A stretch of DNA of 44,872 nt from Verrucomicrobiota bacterium. GTDB lineage: Bacteria > Chlamydiota > Chlamydiia > Chlamydiales > Rhabdochlamydiaceae. A program made the position numbers and the translations under genes. Of the stretch, positions 1 to 8,522 are shown one piece after another (within the stretch, counting starts at the first letter, position 1; each line of letters opens with the position of its first letter). The stretch spans positions 3,967 to 48,838 of the forward strand of contig JAFEGK010000004.1 in NCBI GenBank assembly GCA_018239985.1. Reading direction: 5' to 3'. A model generated the notes under the pieces. The model ran no database searches, was not told the DNA's origin, and saw nothing but the letters and a program-made list of their open reading frames with translations.

Positions 1-399
1 CTGGGTTTGTGGACAGTCTCTTAAATGGCGCGCCCCTTCTACGGTTAGATCAACAATACATTCAGTCCTTCTTGGGGAAAATCTGCTAAAGCCACCACCC
101 GCGCTAATGCTTATATGACGTTCCACATTTAATGCTGGTTTCACCAGAGTGTTGCCCCAGCGATTGGAATACTCTTCTTGAAGAAAATTTTTACATTTCT
201 GCCGGGCTGCGCCATGTATCTCTGAAAGTGTTTCTTCGGTGTAGGAGTTGACTAGAGCGTAAATTCCACCTACGACTGCAAGGGCTCCAAGGGCGACTTG
301 GATTTTACCTTGGTTACTCTTCCAATCTTTGAGGCCCCTATAAACTAAAAAGCTGCCAGCGCCGATGGTAGCAGACAATACTAAATCTGATGCTGTCAT
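1..399 (-). CDS. Small membrane protein, hypothetical, partial (runs off left edge)
   Basis: An open frame reads without a stop from an ATG at 399 down to position 1, giving at least 133 residues, so the gene is cut by the window edge. The start is supported by a GGAGG ribosome-binding site 9 bases upstream. Two hydrophobic segments are visible, at about residues 5-20 and 32-52, followed by a soluble, fairly basic part containing two cysteines before the edge. I recognise no family. The short tandem hydrophobic layout is reminiscent of the other small membrane protein at 17334-17831, but I see no clear sequence similarity. The AT-rich bases 400-473 separate it from the DUF202 gene and probably hold its promoter. 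Confidence 0.6.
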   Translation of the reverse strand, partial: MTASDLVLSATIGAGSFLVYRGLKDWKSNQGKIQVALGALAVVGGIYALVNSYTEETLSEIHGAARQKCKNFLQEEYSNRWGNTLVKPALNVERHISISAGGGFSRFSPRRTECIVDLTVEGARHLRDCPQTQ

Positions 400-473
400 G
401 GCAATAAACCTCCGAATAAATTTACCAAATATTCTATTCAATTTGAATATTTAATTAAATGCATATTAAATAT

Positions 474-857
474 TTAAATGGTGGATTTTAGCAGATAAGC
501 CAGCAGCACGATTCCGATTGAAAAGACGAAAATCATTAGAAAAGTATCGAGCAAAAGAGAAGATTTATAGTTCTCCGCATTTATTTGCCTCTCGGCTCGT
601 AAAAACTTAAAGAATGCAAAAATGCAAAGTAGCGCGCCTATTGCCACTAGCAATATTCCGAAGAGAGAGGAATAGTTCTGGATGATTCCTGAAGGGGGTT
701 CTTCGGTTTTACCAATAAAATGGGCAAATTGTTGAATAAAGAAGGAAAATTTTTCGACGACAAAGCCAAACGCCATGATCCCGAGGCTAGTTCTGATCCA
801 GGCAAGATAGGTTCTTTCATTGGCTAAGTGGTCGGTTACATGTTGATTATTGCTCAC
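474..857 (-). CDS. DUF202 (YidH-type) small integral membrane protein
   Basis: The 127-residue protein opens with the signature of DUF202 proteins, LANERTYLAWIRTSLGIMAF at about residues 11-30. Three membrane segments lie at about residues 23-42, 65-86 and 101-123. The family's biochemical role is not established. The start is GTG at 857, overlapping the TGA of the upstream exonuclease by four bases, so the two genes are probably translationally coupled. There is no sign of truncation, and the length is normal for the family. Confidence 0.85.
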   Translation of the reverse strand: MSNNQHVTDHLANERTYLAWIRTSLGIMAFGFVVEKFSFFIQQFAHFIGKTEEPPSGIIQNYSSLFGILLVAIGALLCIFAFFKFLRAERQINAENYKSSLLLDTFLMIFVFSIGIVLLAYLLKSTI

Positions 858-1543
858 AATACCCCCAATTTTTCAAAGCTCTCTTTGAGTTCTTTATTTT
901 GTGGCTTATCAAACGCGCCGCTCTCCGCCAGCCAAGCGACATAGGTTTTGGGAATATCTTTGAGCGGTTTGCCTTGGTGTTTGCCAAAAGGCATCCTGTC
1001 GAGCGATTTCTGCTGAGAAAGGAGATGGAGAACGGTTTCTATGGGAAGGTCATCGATCATCTGAGAAAAGACTTGGTAGAGGACCATCACGTCGTCAAGC
1101 GCTCTATGGGCATTATTGGCTTCGATGCCATACACTTCGCGCAAATGTTGCAGTGAGTGACGTGGAAGGTCAGGACGATAGCGGCGCGACCATTTCAGGC
1201 TATCCAAATAGATCCAGCTTGGAATTAAGAGCTCATTGCGTCTGAACTCTGCTTCGATGAATAATTTGTCGAAACTCTCGTTGTTGTGGGCAATCAGTAC
1301 TGTATTAGGTGGGCAAAAATCGGCAAATGCTTGCCCTACCTCTTTGAAAGAGAGGGCAGAGGCGACCATTTCATTTGAGATATTGTGGATTGCGGTGGCT
1401 TCAGCGGGGATCGGGATGCCAGGATTGATAAACTCGCAAAATGAACGATTTTCGATCGGGTCATAGGCGGCAAGTTCGATAATCCGATCTTTGTCAAATC
1501 GGGTACCGGTTGTCTCTGTATCGTAGTAAATGGGTCGTTTCAT
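854..1543 (-). CDS. DnaQ-like 3'-5' exonuclease with C-terminal DUF3820 domain
   Basis: The 229-residue protein is a DEDDh exonuclease. Exo I is YYDTETTG with D8 and E10, Exo II is HNNESFD with D92, and Exo III is HRALDD with H146 and D151. This fold removes nucleotides from 3' ends using two metal ions, and chlamydiae carry several stand-alone DnaQ-like proteins. From about residue 181, after LDRMPFGKHQGKPL, a short domain of the DUF3820 type follows. That domain is often appended to such exonucleases and is thought to contact nucleic acid. The gene is upstream of and coupled to the DUF202 gene and diverges from the PLD gene. It could act in proofreading or repair; the sequence does not decide which. 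Confidence 0.85.
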   Translation of the reverse strand: MKRPIYYDTETTGTRFDKDRIIELAAYDPIENRSFCEFINPGIPIPAEATAIHNISNEMVASALSFKEVGQAFADFCPPNTVLIAHNNESFDKLFIEAEFRRNELLIPSWIYLDSLKWSRRYRPDLPRHSLQHLREVYGIEANNAHRALDDVMVLYQVFSQMIDDLPIETVLHLLSQQKSLDRMPFGKHQGKPLKDIPKTYVAWLAESGAFDKPQNKELKESFEKLGVL

Positions 1544-1592
1544 GAAAATAAATTTGCAAGAATTTGGGATAAATTTCTATCATTTTCGGGTG

Positions 1593-2168
1593 ATGAAAAG
1601 AATTTTCACATTCATTCTTCTTTTTCCTCTGCTGGCTCTGGCTGAACAGGCCGACTGCAAAATCTACTTTTCCCCCAAGGATCAGTTGGCCGATCGGTTA
1701 ATTGAGCTGATTCAGAACGAAGAGAAAAGCATCAAGGTGGCAATCTATTCGATGACTCATTTGGGGATCGCAAAAGCCCTTGTGGAGGCGAAGGCGAGGG
1801 GAGTGGCGATTGAGGTGCTCATCGATCCTACTTCAGTAAAAAATAAATCTTCTGTTCACCGCCTTGTCGAAGCCAAGGTGCCCCTTTTCGTCTGGGATTT
1901 AGGGATGAGGATGACAGGTGGAAAGCGGCGGGGGTTGATGCATGATAAATTTTGTATTTTTGGCGATCACACTGTCTGGACGGGATCCTTTAATTTCACG
2001 CAGGATGCCCATTTAAAACATCAAGAGAATGCGGTCGCAATGGGTAGCCGAGAGATCGCTCAAAAATATCTTACTCAGTTTGTTCAAATGAAACTCTATG
2101 AGAGTCGCCCCTATCATGAATTTTTAGCTTTATATCCGAAGAAAAAAGGGACAAAAAAAATCAAATAG
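1593..2168 (+). CDS. Exported phospholipase D-family (Nuc-like) protein with one HKD motif
   Basis: I start at the ATG at 1593 because it gives a signal peptide (MKRIFTFILLFPLLALAEQA) and clears the divergent exonuclease start at 1543; a longer frame from 1530 would overlap that gene. The 191-residue product has a single HxK(x)4..D motif (H117, K119, D125) followed by GSFNFT at 131-136, the pattern of Nuc-type PLD superfamily enzymes. Members with one motif work as dimers, cleaving phosphodiesters in DNA or lipids. Chlamydiae are known for multiple PLD paralogues. Whether this one acts on lipid, on nucleic acid or outside the cell cannot be told. The lysine-rich tail is notable. Confidence 0.85.
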   Translation: MKRIFTFILLFPLLALAEQADCKIYFSPKDQLADRLIELIQNEEKSIKVAIYSMTHLGIAKALVEAKARGVAIEVLIDPTSVKNKSSVHRLVEAKVPLFVWDLGMRMTGGKRRGLMHDKFCIFGDHTVWTGSFNFTQDAHLKHQENAVAMGSREIAQKYLTQFVQMKLYESRPYHEFLALYPKKKGTKKIK

Positions 2169-2183
2169 TAGGTATGCTAAAGA

Positions 2184-2365
2184 GAGGCAATTGCAAAACT
2201 CCGGTGCCCAGAAAAATCGATGATTTTGAGCCAGTTTGCAAGCCGCAAAGCGGCCAAAGCCCTGCCCCCGAACACATACTCGAGTTGAGTAGGGTTCGGG
2301 GGCAGGGGGGCAAAAATGGCTCAAAAGGGCGATTTTGCTGCGCACCGGAGTTTTGCAATTGCCTC
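2184..2365. repeat. Long imperfect palindrome, dispersed repeat copy A
   Basis: Left arm bases from 2184 (GAGGCAATTGC...) are the reverse complement of bases ending at 2365. About 45 outer bases match closely and a further GC-rich block (CCTGCCCCCGAAC) matches near the centre, around a loop of roughly 18 bases near 2275-2292. The same terminal and internal sequence recurs at 17884-17957, so this is a dispersed non-coding element and not a single terminator. It lies between the PLD stop (2168) and the ribosome-binding site of the small lipoprotein gene, whose GAGG begins three bases past the right end. It could fold into a large RNA hairpin. Confidence 0.85.
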
Positions 2366-2376
2366 GCGAGGAAACA

Positions 2377-2529
2377 ATGATGAGAATAGCTATTGCTGTA
2401 ATTCTGTTAGGTGGAATGCTTGTTGGATGTTCAAATGGAATGTATGATGATAATTTAAGCTCTGTCCCTGTGACGAACAATCCGAACATCATTCCAAGAA
2501 GTCAAACTGCTCAGGGGCCTGGGTTTTAA
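2377..2529 (+). CDS. Very small predicted lipoprotein coupled to pdhA
   Basis: A 50-residue frame starts at ATG 2377 (a second in-frame ATG follows at once), with GAGG six bases upstream. The N-terminus is a lipoprotein signal: MMRIAIAVILLGGMLVGC, with a lipobox LVGC and acceptor Cys18. The mature part is only about 33 residues, polar and rich in Asn, Ser and Pro. Its TAA overlaps the pdhA start as TAATG, so ribosomes may pass from one gene to the next. No function is recognised. It resembles small entericidin-like lipoproteins only in size and layout. A genuine gene is likely given the signal, ribosome-binding site and coupling. Confidence 0.65.
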   Translation: MMRIAIAVILLGGMLVGCSNGMYDDNLSSVPVTNNPNIIPRSQTAQGPGF

Positions 2530-3572
2530 TGGGGAAAGAAAAAAAAGAGGATGTCCTGTTCTTTGCGCACGATCTTGAAAAGGTTGTGAAACAGCTTGGA
2601 AAGGAAAAGCTGATTGAGTCCCTGAAGAAGATGCTTTTGATCCGGAATTTTGAAATTCGGGCTGAATCGGCTTACTTGCAGGGGAAGGTGGGGGGATTTT
2701 TTCATTCCTACATCGGCCAAGAGGCGATTCAAACATCTGCCGTGCAGGTGATGGGTGTTAAGCAATGGTGGATCACTTCCTATCGTTGCCATGCTCTCGC
2801 TTTGCTTTTGGGGGCGACGCCCAATGAACTGATGGCTGAGCTATATGGCAGAGCAAATGGAAATGCTTTAGGCCGCGGCGGTTCGATGCACTTTTTCACG
2901 GAGAATCTTTTAGGCGGATTTGGAATTGTCGGCGGACAGGTTCCGATTGCAACCGGCGCAGCATTTGCGATCGACTATAAAAAGAAATTTCCCAAAATTG
3001 ATGTCCACTCTAAAGATGTGGCAGTCTGCTTTTTGGGGGATGGTGCAGTTGCCCAAGGAGCCTTTCATGAATCTCTTAATCTGGCCTCTCTTTGGAATCT
3101 CCCTTGCGTTTATGTCGTCGAGAATAATGAGTGGGGGATGGGAACTCATGTGAACCGGGCTATTTCTGTGCGAGGGATTGCTGAGAGTAAGGCTCCCGGA
3201 TATGGGATGAAGGGGTATACCTTTGACGGGATGGACTTTTTCAACTGTTTTGCTGGATTCCAGCATGTTTTTGAAGAGGTAAAAAGAAGCTCAAGGCCTG
3301 TTTTGGTTGAAGTATTGACAGAACGATTTAAAGGCCACTCTGTTTCTGATCCTGGCCTTTATCGCTCGAAAGAGGATCTCTCAAAATGCATGGAACGGGA
3401 TCCTCTCAACATTATGGTTAAGATCCTCACGTCCTTCAAGATGCTCAAGGAAGAGGAATACAAACAATTAGACAATGAGCAAAAAGAGATCGTACTGGCT
3501 GCTATGAAATACGCGGATGAATCTCCTTGGCCAGATCCGATTACTTTAGAAGAAGATGTTTTTGCCCCTTAA
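2529..3572 (+). CDS. pdhA: Pyruvate dehydrogenase E1 component, alpha subunit
   Basis: The 347-residue protein is the thiamine-diphosphate-binding alpha chain of the heterotetrameric E1, which decarboxylates pyruvate and passes the acetyl group to the lipoyl arm of E2. GGSMHFF and the ThDP motif, GDGAVAQGAFHESLNLA through ENN, are present, as is the phosphorylation-loop region (GHSVSDPGLYR). It is the first of three co-directional genes, with pdhB six bases downstream. The 2-oxoisovalerate dehydrogenase family is related, but neighbours and chlamydial gene order favour pyruvate. No E3 (lpd) gene lies in the window. Confidence 0.93.
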   Translation: MGKEKKEDVLFFAHDLEKVVKQLGKEKLIESLKKMLLIRNFEIRAESAYLQGKVGGFFHSYIGQEAIQTSAVQVMGVKQWWITSYRCHALALLLGATPNELMAELYGRANGNALGRGGSMHFFTENLLGGFGIVGGQVPIATGAAFAIDYKKKFPKIDVHSKDVAVCFLGDGAVAQGAFHESLNLASLWNLPCVYVVENNEWGMGTHVNRAISVRGIAESKAPGYGMKGYTFDGMDFFNCFAGFQHVFEEVKRSSRPVLVEVLTERFKGHSVSDPGLYRSKEDLSKCMERDPLNIMVKILTSFKMLKEEEYKQLDNEQKEIVLAAMKYADESPWPDPITLEEDVFAP

Positions 3573-3578
3573 GGAACT

Positions 3579-4559
3579 ATGGGAACACAAGTAGTTGAAA
3601 TTCGAGAAGCGATACGACAAGCCATCGATGAGGAGATGACACGTGACGAGCGGGTCTTGATCCTCGGAGAAGAGGTTGCTGAGTACAACGGCGCTTACAA
3701 AGTGACAAAAGGGATGCTCGATAAATGGGGTAAAGATCGGATAATTGATACCCCGATTGCTGAACTGGGCTTTGCAGGTCTTGCCATTGGAGCTGCGATG
3801 TGTGGACTCCGCCCAATTGTTGAGTTCATGAGCTTTAACTTCTCCTTTGTTGGCTGCGACCAAATTATTTCGAATGCGATTAAAATGTACTACATGTCGG
3901 GAAAGCGATTTTCTGTCCCTATTGTTTTCAGAGGGCCAAATGGGGCTGCGGCTCAGGTCTCTTCCCAACACTCTCATTGTGTCGAGGCGATTTACGGTAA
4001 CCTCCCCGGGCTGATTATTGTCGCCCCGAGCAATGCCTATGACGCCAAAGGGCTGCTCAAATCGGCGGTTCGCAATAACAATCCGGTCCTTTTTTTAGAG
4101 AACGAGCTCTCGTATGGAGCAAAGATGGAAATCCCGACGGAAGAGTATCTGGTGCCGATTGGAAAAGCTAAAGTTGTTCGCGAAGGCAAGCATGTCACAC
4201 TGATTTCTCACAGCAGGATGGTCGAACTCTGCAAAGAGGCGGCAAATGAAGTTGCAAAGAAGGGAATTGAAGTGGAAGTGATCGATCTGCGGACGATTAA
4301 GCCTCTCGACCTTGCGACAATTGCCGATTCTGTGCGTAAAACGCATCTTTGTGCACTGGTTGAAGAGGGTCATATTTTTGCAGGTATCTGCGCTGAAGTG
4401 GGCTTTTTGATTCAACAACACTGCTTTGATTTCCTCGATGCGCCAATCGAGAGAGTCTGCCAAAGAGAAACCCCGATGCCCTATTCAAAAGTTCTCGAAA
4501 AAGAGACGATGCCGACAAAAGAGCGGATTATCGCTGCACTCAATAAACTTTTGCGCTAA
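3579..4559 (+). CDS. pdhB: Pyruvate dehydrogenase E1 component, beta subunit
   Basis: The 326-residue protein has the transketolase-type pyrimidine-binding domain in the first half (LGEEVAEYNGAYKVTKGML, then DTPIAELGFAGLAIGAA) and the C-terminal transketolase domain (VIDLRTIKPLD, then EEGHIFAGICAEV). It pairs with the alpha subunit to form the E1 tetramer, and its conserved glutamate region activates the cofactor. The length is typical. It begins six bases after pdhA and ends 12 bases before pdhC, consistent with one transcript. Confidence 0.93.
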   Translation: MGTQVVEIREAIRQAIDEEMTRDERVLILGEEVAEYNGAYKVTKGMLDKWGKDRIIDTPIAELGFAGLAIGAAMCGLRPIVEFMSFNFSFVGCDQIISNAIKMYYMSGKRFSVPIVFRGPNGAAAQVSSQHSHCVEAIYGNLPGLIIVAPSNAYDAKGLLKSAVRNNNPVLFLENELSYGAKMEIPTEEYLVPIGKAKVVREGKHVTLISHSRMVELCKEAANEVAKKGIEVEVIDLRTIKPLDLATIADSVRKTHLCALVEEGHIFAGICAEVGFLIQQHCFDFLDAPIERVCQRETPMPYSKVLEKETMPTKERIIAALNKLLR

Positions 4560-4571
4560 CGGAGAGACAAG

Positions 4572-5867
4572 ATGCCCTTTACAGTGACCATGCCAAAACT
4601 CTCCCCCACAATGGAAGAGGGGGCAATTGCGAAATGGAGAATTAAAGAAGGCTCCCAGATTAAAGCAGGGGAGGTGATGATCGAAGTCTCCACCGATAAA
4701 GCCACTGTCGAGTATGCAGCGATCGATGAAGGGTTCTTGCGGAAAATCTTGATCCATGAAGGGGAAACTGCCAGGGTCAACCAGCCGATTGCCATTTTCA
4801 CCGAAAAAGCAAATGAGAGTATCGAAGGGTATAAGCCAGAAGGGGAAGCTCCTGCGCCGCAAGTGCAAGAGGTGAAGACAGAAGCAAAAAAAGAGGAAGA
4901 AGCTGCTGCGCCTGCTGCACCAAAAATGGGGGCCATTCAGCAGCCGGCGTTCGTCCCAGAGCCGCCCCTTTCATCTTATCCATCTGGCGGTCCGACAACG
5001 CCGATTCAAGGGCGCATTCCAGCATCGCCCCTAGCCCGTAAATTGGCAAAAGAAAGGGGGATCGATCTTTCTTCGATTAAAGGAACTGGCCCCCAAGGAA
5101 GGATCATGAGCCGCGACATTGACGCGGGCCTGCCAGAAGCGCTTGTCAGCTTTTATCATGATGAAATGCCTACTCTGGCTCCAGGAAGCTATGAGGAGAT
5201 CCCATTAAACCAGATGCGCAAAACGATTGGGCGTCGTTTGCAAGAAGCCAAAACATTCATTCCTCATTTCTATGTCACCCAAGAGGTCGATGCTGAGCCG
5301 ATGGTCCACCTGCGCGAACAATTTAAGGCAGGGGGCATTAAAGTCACCATCAACGATTTTATCATCCGGGCAGTCGCGCTCACTTTAAAACAACATCCAG
5401 AAGCCAATAGCGGTTATAATTCTGTTACCCCTGCGATCATCCGCTTCAAAACTATCGATGTGGCAGTGGCAGTTAGCCTGCCGGATGGGTTGATTACTCC
5501 TATCATCCGCCACGCCGATTATAAAAATCTTGCGGAGATTTCATCTGAGATTAGAAGCTTGGCTAAACGGGCTAAAGAGGGGAAATTGGCTAGAGAAGAG
5601 TATGTGGGTGGCTCATTCACCATTTCCAACTTAGGAATGTACGGAGTGAGAGACTTTACCGCCATCATTAATCCTCCTCAGGCGGCGATCCTATCGGTCG
5701 GGGGTATCCAAGAGAAGCCAGTCGTGAAAAAAGGTCAGGTGGTGGCTGGAAAGACCATTGCAGTGACACTGGGTGCAGACCACCGGGTCATGGATGGGGT
5801 CGATTCGGCCAAATTTTTGCAAACTCTGCAAAAATTCCTCGAGAACCCGTCATTGCTTGTGGTTTAA
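4572..5867 (+). CDS. pdhC: Dihydrolipoyllysine acetyltransferase, E2 of pyruvate dehydrogenase
   Basis: The 431-residue E2 has three parts. One N-terminal lipoyl domain has the modified lysine at K43 in STDKATVEYAA. A Glu/Ala/Pro-rich linker runs at about 90-150, with the peripheral-subunit-binding domain at about 151-190 (IPASPLARKLAKERGIDLSS). The C-terminal acyltransferase core has catalytic DHRVMDG with the histidine at about residue 404. It forms the core of the complex and transfers acetyl to CoA. A GGAGAGAC ribosome-binding site lies just upstream. Its stop overlaps the stop of the convergent 687-residue gene. Confidence 0.93.
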   Translation: MPFTVTMPKLSPTMEEGAIAKWRIKEGSQIKAGEVMIEVSTDKATVEYAAIDEGFLRKILIHEGETARVNQPIAIFTEKANESIEGYKPEGEAPAPQVQEVKTEAKKEEEAAAPAAPKMGAIQQPAFVPEPPLSSYPSGGPTTPIQGRIPASPLARKLAKERGIDLSSIKGTGPQGRIMSRDIDAGLPEALVSFYHDEMPTLAPGSYEEIPLNQMRKTIGRRLQEAKTFIPHFYVTQEVDAEPMVHLREQFKAGGIKVTINDFIIRAVALTLKQHPEANSGYNSVTPAIIRFKTIDVAVAVSLPDGLITPIIRHADYKNLAEISSEIRSLAKRAKEGKLAREEYVGGSFTISNLGMYGVRDFTAIINPPQAAILSVGGIQEKPVVKKGQVVAGKTIAVTLGADHRVMDGVDSAKFLQTLQKFLENPSLLVV

Positions 5868-7927
5868 GCAAATTGTTCTTTGGAGATTTTGCTTCCAACC
5901 GAGATAAACTGGTCGACCGGTTTAGAGAAGATCGTTTCCTGTCCGGTGCTGTCTATCTGGATGATGCTCTTTTCTCTTAGATAATTGAGAATTCCATTCT
6001 TCATTTCCTGATTATTAACGACGATGCCGGTAATCAATTCTGGTGCGAGCCTCTCTTTTAGCATCAGTTCATTATCTCCATTGAAAAAAGCCCTTTCTTC
6101 TTTAAGGAACTCAAAGATATTTTCCCGATCGAGATACGCAGCATTCCACCACCACCAAGAATCAGTTTTCCGAGTTCCAAAGGCATCGTAGTGATATTGA
6201 TAGGTCCCATTTTCAATAGCCTTAGGAGAGATCAAGAATCGGACATCACTATGATACATAAATTGATCGTAGCTCTCCGTTTTATCGGTGACGACTTGAG
6301 TGAAGACACTATCTGCTCCACCTGTAAAGTAATCTGCGCCCCAAGAAAGCCCTTTTTTGCCGACCTCGTTATCTCTTCGCATCTCCGAAGACATCATCCC
6401 CATCTTCAGAATCGAAGTGACCCGTTCATAAATCTCTTGGTCGGTCCAGGCACCAGTAAGTCCGGCTGTCAATCCTAAGGCCCCTTTTGTGCTGAGCTCA
6501 TCGGAAAGGCCATTGATGGCATAACGCATCCGCCCAGGGATAATTTCTCTCAGCTGCATTTTTGGTAAGTAATTTTCGAAAATCCCTTTCATTTCAGGAG
6601 AGATAGCAATAATCCGGCTTTTAAATTCATCCAGAGGCAGCTGGAAGAATGCTTCGGTCCTCTCGAAAGGAGTCGCTTCTCTTGGCTTAAAAATCCGGAA
6701 TAAATGGCCCATTTTCATTCTTTCAATATCTTCGCCAGCTGATTGCCTTAAGGCATCCTCTAAATTGAGGAAAGCAAGGGCTTCATGGAAATCGTAAAGA
6801 TTCTTACCTTTTTCCATCTCAATTGTGATCTTATCGTAGAGGGTGATGCAATCGGGATCTGCGCCGATTCTGATTTTCCCCACCCCGTCGATCTGCACTT
6901 CATAACTCTTAAAATCGGGCATCCAACCATTGTGCTGCTTAGAAATTTCGGTCAGATTAAGATTTTTTGCATGGGAGCCCATCAGTTTCAATAGCTCTTT
7001 AATATCCTCTTGGGAATAGTCCGACATCTTCTCTAGGGTCTGCTGCAGCTTGTCGCGGAAGAGGTGATTGATCTTGAATTCCAGTGTCGTGCAGTCGCCC
7101 TTATCGCGCATCGTCACATTCATCCCTTTGACCAGCTGTTTGCCGTGCCCATGGAGATTGGCTCCAAAATCGTAAGCATTGCCATTACCATCTTCTAACA
7201 CTACCCCTTCTTTGCCGATTAGAGGGTGATCCCATAAGTGATCGATTTTTCTCCCGTTAAGGATGGCCTTTGCCACTTGGTCATAACGCTTAATAAGGGC
7301 ATTTCTTCGTTGAATCAGTTGAATTTGTTGTCCCATCTGAATCAAACGGACCATTCCTAAAATTGTTTTGGCAATCGCCTCAGGCAGCCGCCCTTTGGCA
7401 ATCTCTTGCCGGGCTTGGTAGAAAGTGACAATCGCTTGGACCAGAAGGGAAACGGCAACGACTTCCATCGATCCGGTCATCATGATCGCCAAATAGAGCA
7501 AACTAGAAACCACTTGCATGAGCTCTTCAGCGGCCCTTTGATGCTCCCCTTGCGAAAGAGCTTCTACGATTTGCATCAGATTTGTTATGATGTCGGCACC
7601 TGTCGTGATATAAAGGCCGAGAGTGAAATGGTACAGAGTGCCCGCAAGGGCAATCATTGCGAGAGCAACCTGGGCAATTTTCAAAAGATCGCCGCTAATC
7701 ACTTCAGAGGTGGTGCTCACCACACGTACTGAGCCCATTGTGAGGGAAATCACTAAGCCAAAGGGCTGGTAAAGGCTGAGGAAGGGCAGAGCGATATGAG
7801 TGGCTCTCTTGGCGGTTTCCGTATAGGATGCGGTCTCTTCATTTGGGGGAAGATCGTTTTCGTATTGACGGTGATAATAACTAGGATCGTAGATTTTATG
7901 TTTAAAGTAATCAATTTTATCAATCAT
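5864..7927 (-). CDS. Large hypothetical protein with N-terminal hydrophobic helices
   Basis: I do not recognise this 687-residue protein. The first 30 residues are polar and Tyr-rich. Long hydrophobic helices follow at about 46-70, 82-107 and 139-168, then about 500 soluble residues. A distinctive block near the C-terminus begins at about 536 (GGADSVFTQVV), followed by LISPKAIENGTYQYHY and a WWWW run at about 591-594. There is no cleavable signal peptide. A polar N-terminus with a paired hydrophobic region is compatible with a type III-secreted membrane protein, but that is only an inference. It is convergent with pdhC (stops overlap) and divergent from the 147-residue secreted protein, with only 36 bases between starts. 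Confidence 0.75.
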   Translation of the reverse strand: MIDKIDYFKHKIYDPSYYHRQYENDLPPNEETASYTETAKRATHIALPFLSLYQPFGLVISLTMGSVRVVSTTSEVISGDLLKIAQVALAMIALAGTLYHFTLGLYITTGADIITNLMQIVEALSQGEHQRAAEELMQVVSSLLYLAIMMTGSMEVVAVSLLVQAIVTFYQARQEIAKGRLPEAIAKTILGMVRLIQMGQQIQLIQRRNALIKRYDQVAKAILNGRKIDHLWDHPLIGKEGVVLEDGNGNAYDFGANLHGHGKQLVKGMNVTMRDKGDCTTLEFKINHLFRDKLQQTLEKMSDYSQEDIKELLKLMGSHAKNLNLTEISKQHNGWMPDFKSYEVQIDGVGKIRIGADPDCITLYDKITIEMEKGKNLYDFHEALAFLNLEDALRQSAGEDIERMKMGHLFRIFKPREATPFERTEAFFQLPLDEFKSRIIAISPEMKGIFENYLPKMQLREIIPGRMRYAINGLSDELSTKGALGLTAGLTGAWTDQEIYERVTSILKMGMMSSEMRRDNEVGKKGLSWGADYFTGGADSVFTQVVTDKTESYDQFMYHSDVRFLISPKAIENGTYQYHYDAFGTRKTDSWWWWNAAYLDRENIFEFLKEERAFFNGDNELMLKERLAPELITGIVVNNQEMKNGILNYLREKSIIQIDSTGQETIFSKPVDQFISVGSKISKEQFA

Positions 7928-7963
7928 GTTACTATTCTATCAAAATTCGAAATTAATAGAATT

Positions 7964-8407
7964 ATGAAAAGAATTTTGTTATTTTTGTTAATTTTTTATT
8001 GTGGGACAGCGAGCGGCGCCACCACCTGGCAAGAGGTCCTGAAGGAGTTCTGGCAGGAGTTTTCAAATGCTCGGCAGATCACGACAGAGCAAGGCTTTTT
8101 GTGCCAAGATCTCAAGACTTTTTTTGAGGAGTCGCCAAACGAGGCCATCCTCTTATTCTTCCCCAAAGAGTGCGGCTTCGATCGGATAACCAAAGCCCAA
8201 TTTCTCGATTTGGAAGAGTTTTTTGCACTGGCCGAAAGCTATGGCTACGAGGTGACCTACTGTAGCTTTGTGAGATATTTAGCTTCCTTTAAGACTCGAG
8301 AAGAAATGGGTGAATTTGTCAAAGAGGTGTTTGGAGCAGAATTGAAAGAAGAGGACCTGCCCCTCTATTTCCCCATCAAACTGGTCGTTGCAGAGCTGCT
8401 AAAGTAG
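7964..8407 (+). CDS. Small exported hypothetical protein
   Basis: I choose the ATG at 7964 because it gives a signal peptide (MKRILLFLLIFYCGTASGA) and avoids the divergent neighbour; a longer frame from 7796 would run through that gene's start. The product is 147 residues. The mature part is acidic and aromatic (FWQEFSNARQ, FFPKECGFD, YFPIKLVVAELL), contains three cysteines, and is predicted to be mostly helical. I recognise no family. The upstream sequence is AT-rich with no strong ribosome-binding site. The divergent arrangement with the 687-residue gene suggests a shared control region, but this is weak. Confidence 0.65.
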   Translation: MKRILLFLLIFYCGTASGATTWQEVLKEFWQEFSNARQITTEQGFLCQDLKTFFEESPNEAILLFFPKECGFDRITKAQFLDLEEFFALAESYGYEVTYCSFVRYLASFKTREEMGEFVKEVFGAELKEEDLPLYFPIKLVVAELLK

Positions 8408-8522
8408 AGAATATGTAACAGCTTTCCCTTTGCCGTTCATCGTAATGTAATCTGCATGGTTTATACCCAAATATACCCAAATGATCCCTAATCTTGACTG
8501 ACATCTGGTTTTAGTACAGATT

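Noticed and set aside
899-1466. Forward-strand frames inside the exonuclease gene
   Set aside because: They are antisense shadows of a gene with all DEDDh motifs; no ribosome-binding sites or recognisable domains.
2174-2380. Short frames across the palindromic repeat
   Set aside because: They are produced by the repeat sequence on both strands and give mirrored products; not credible genes.
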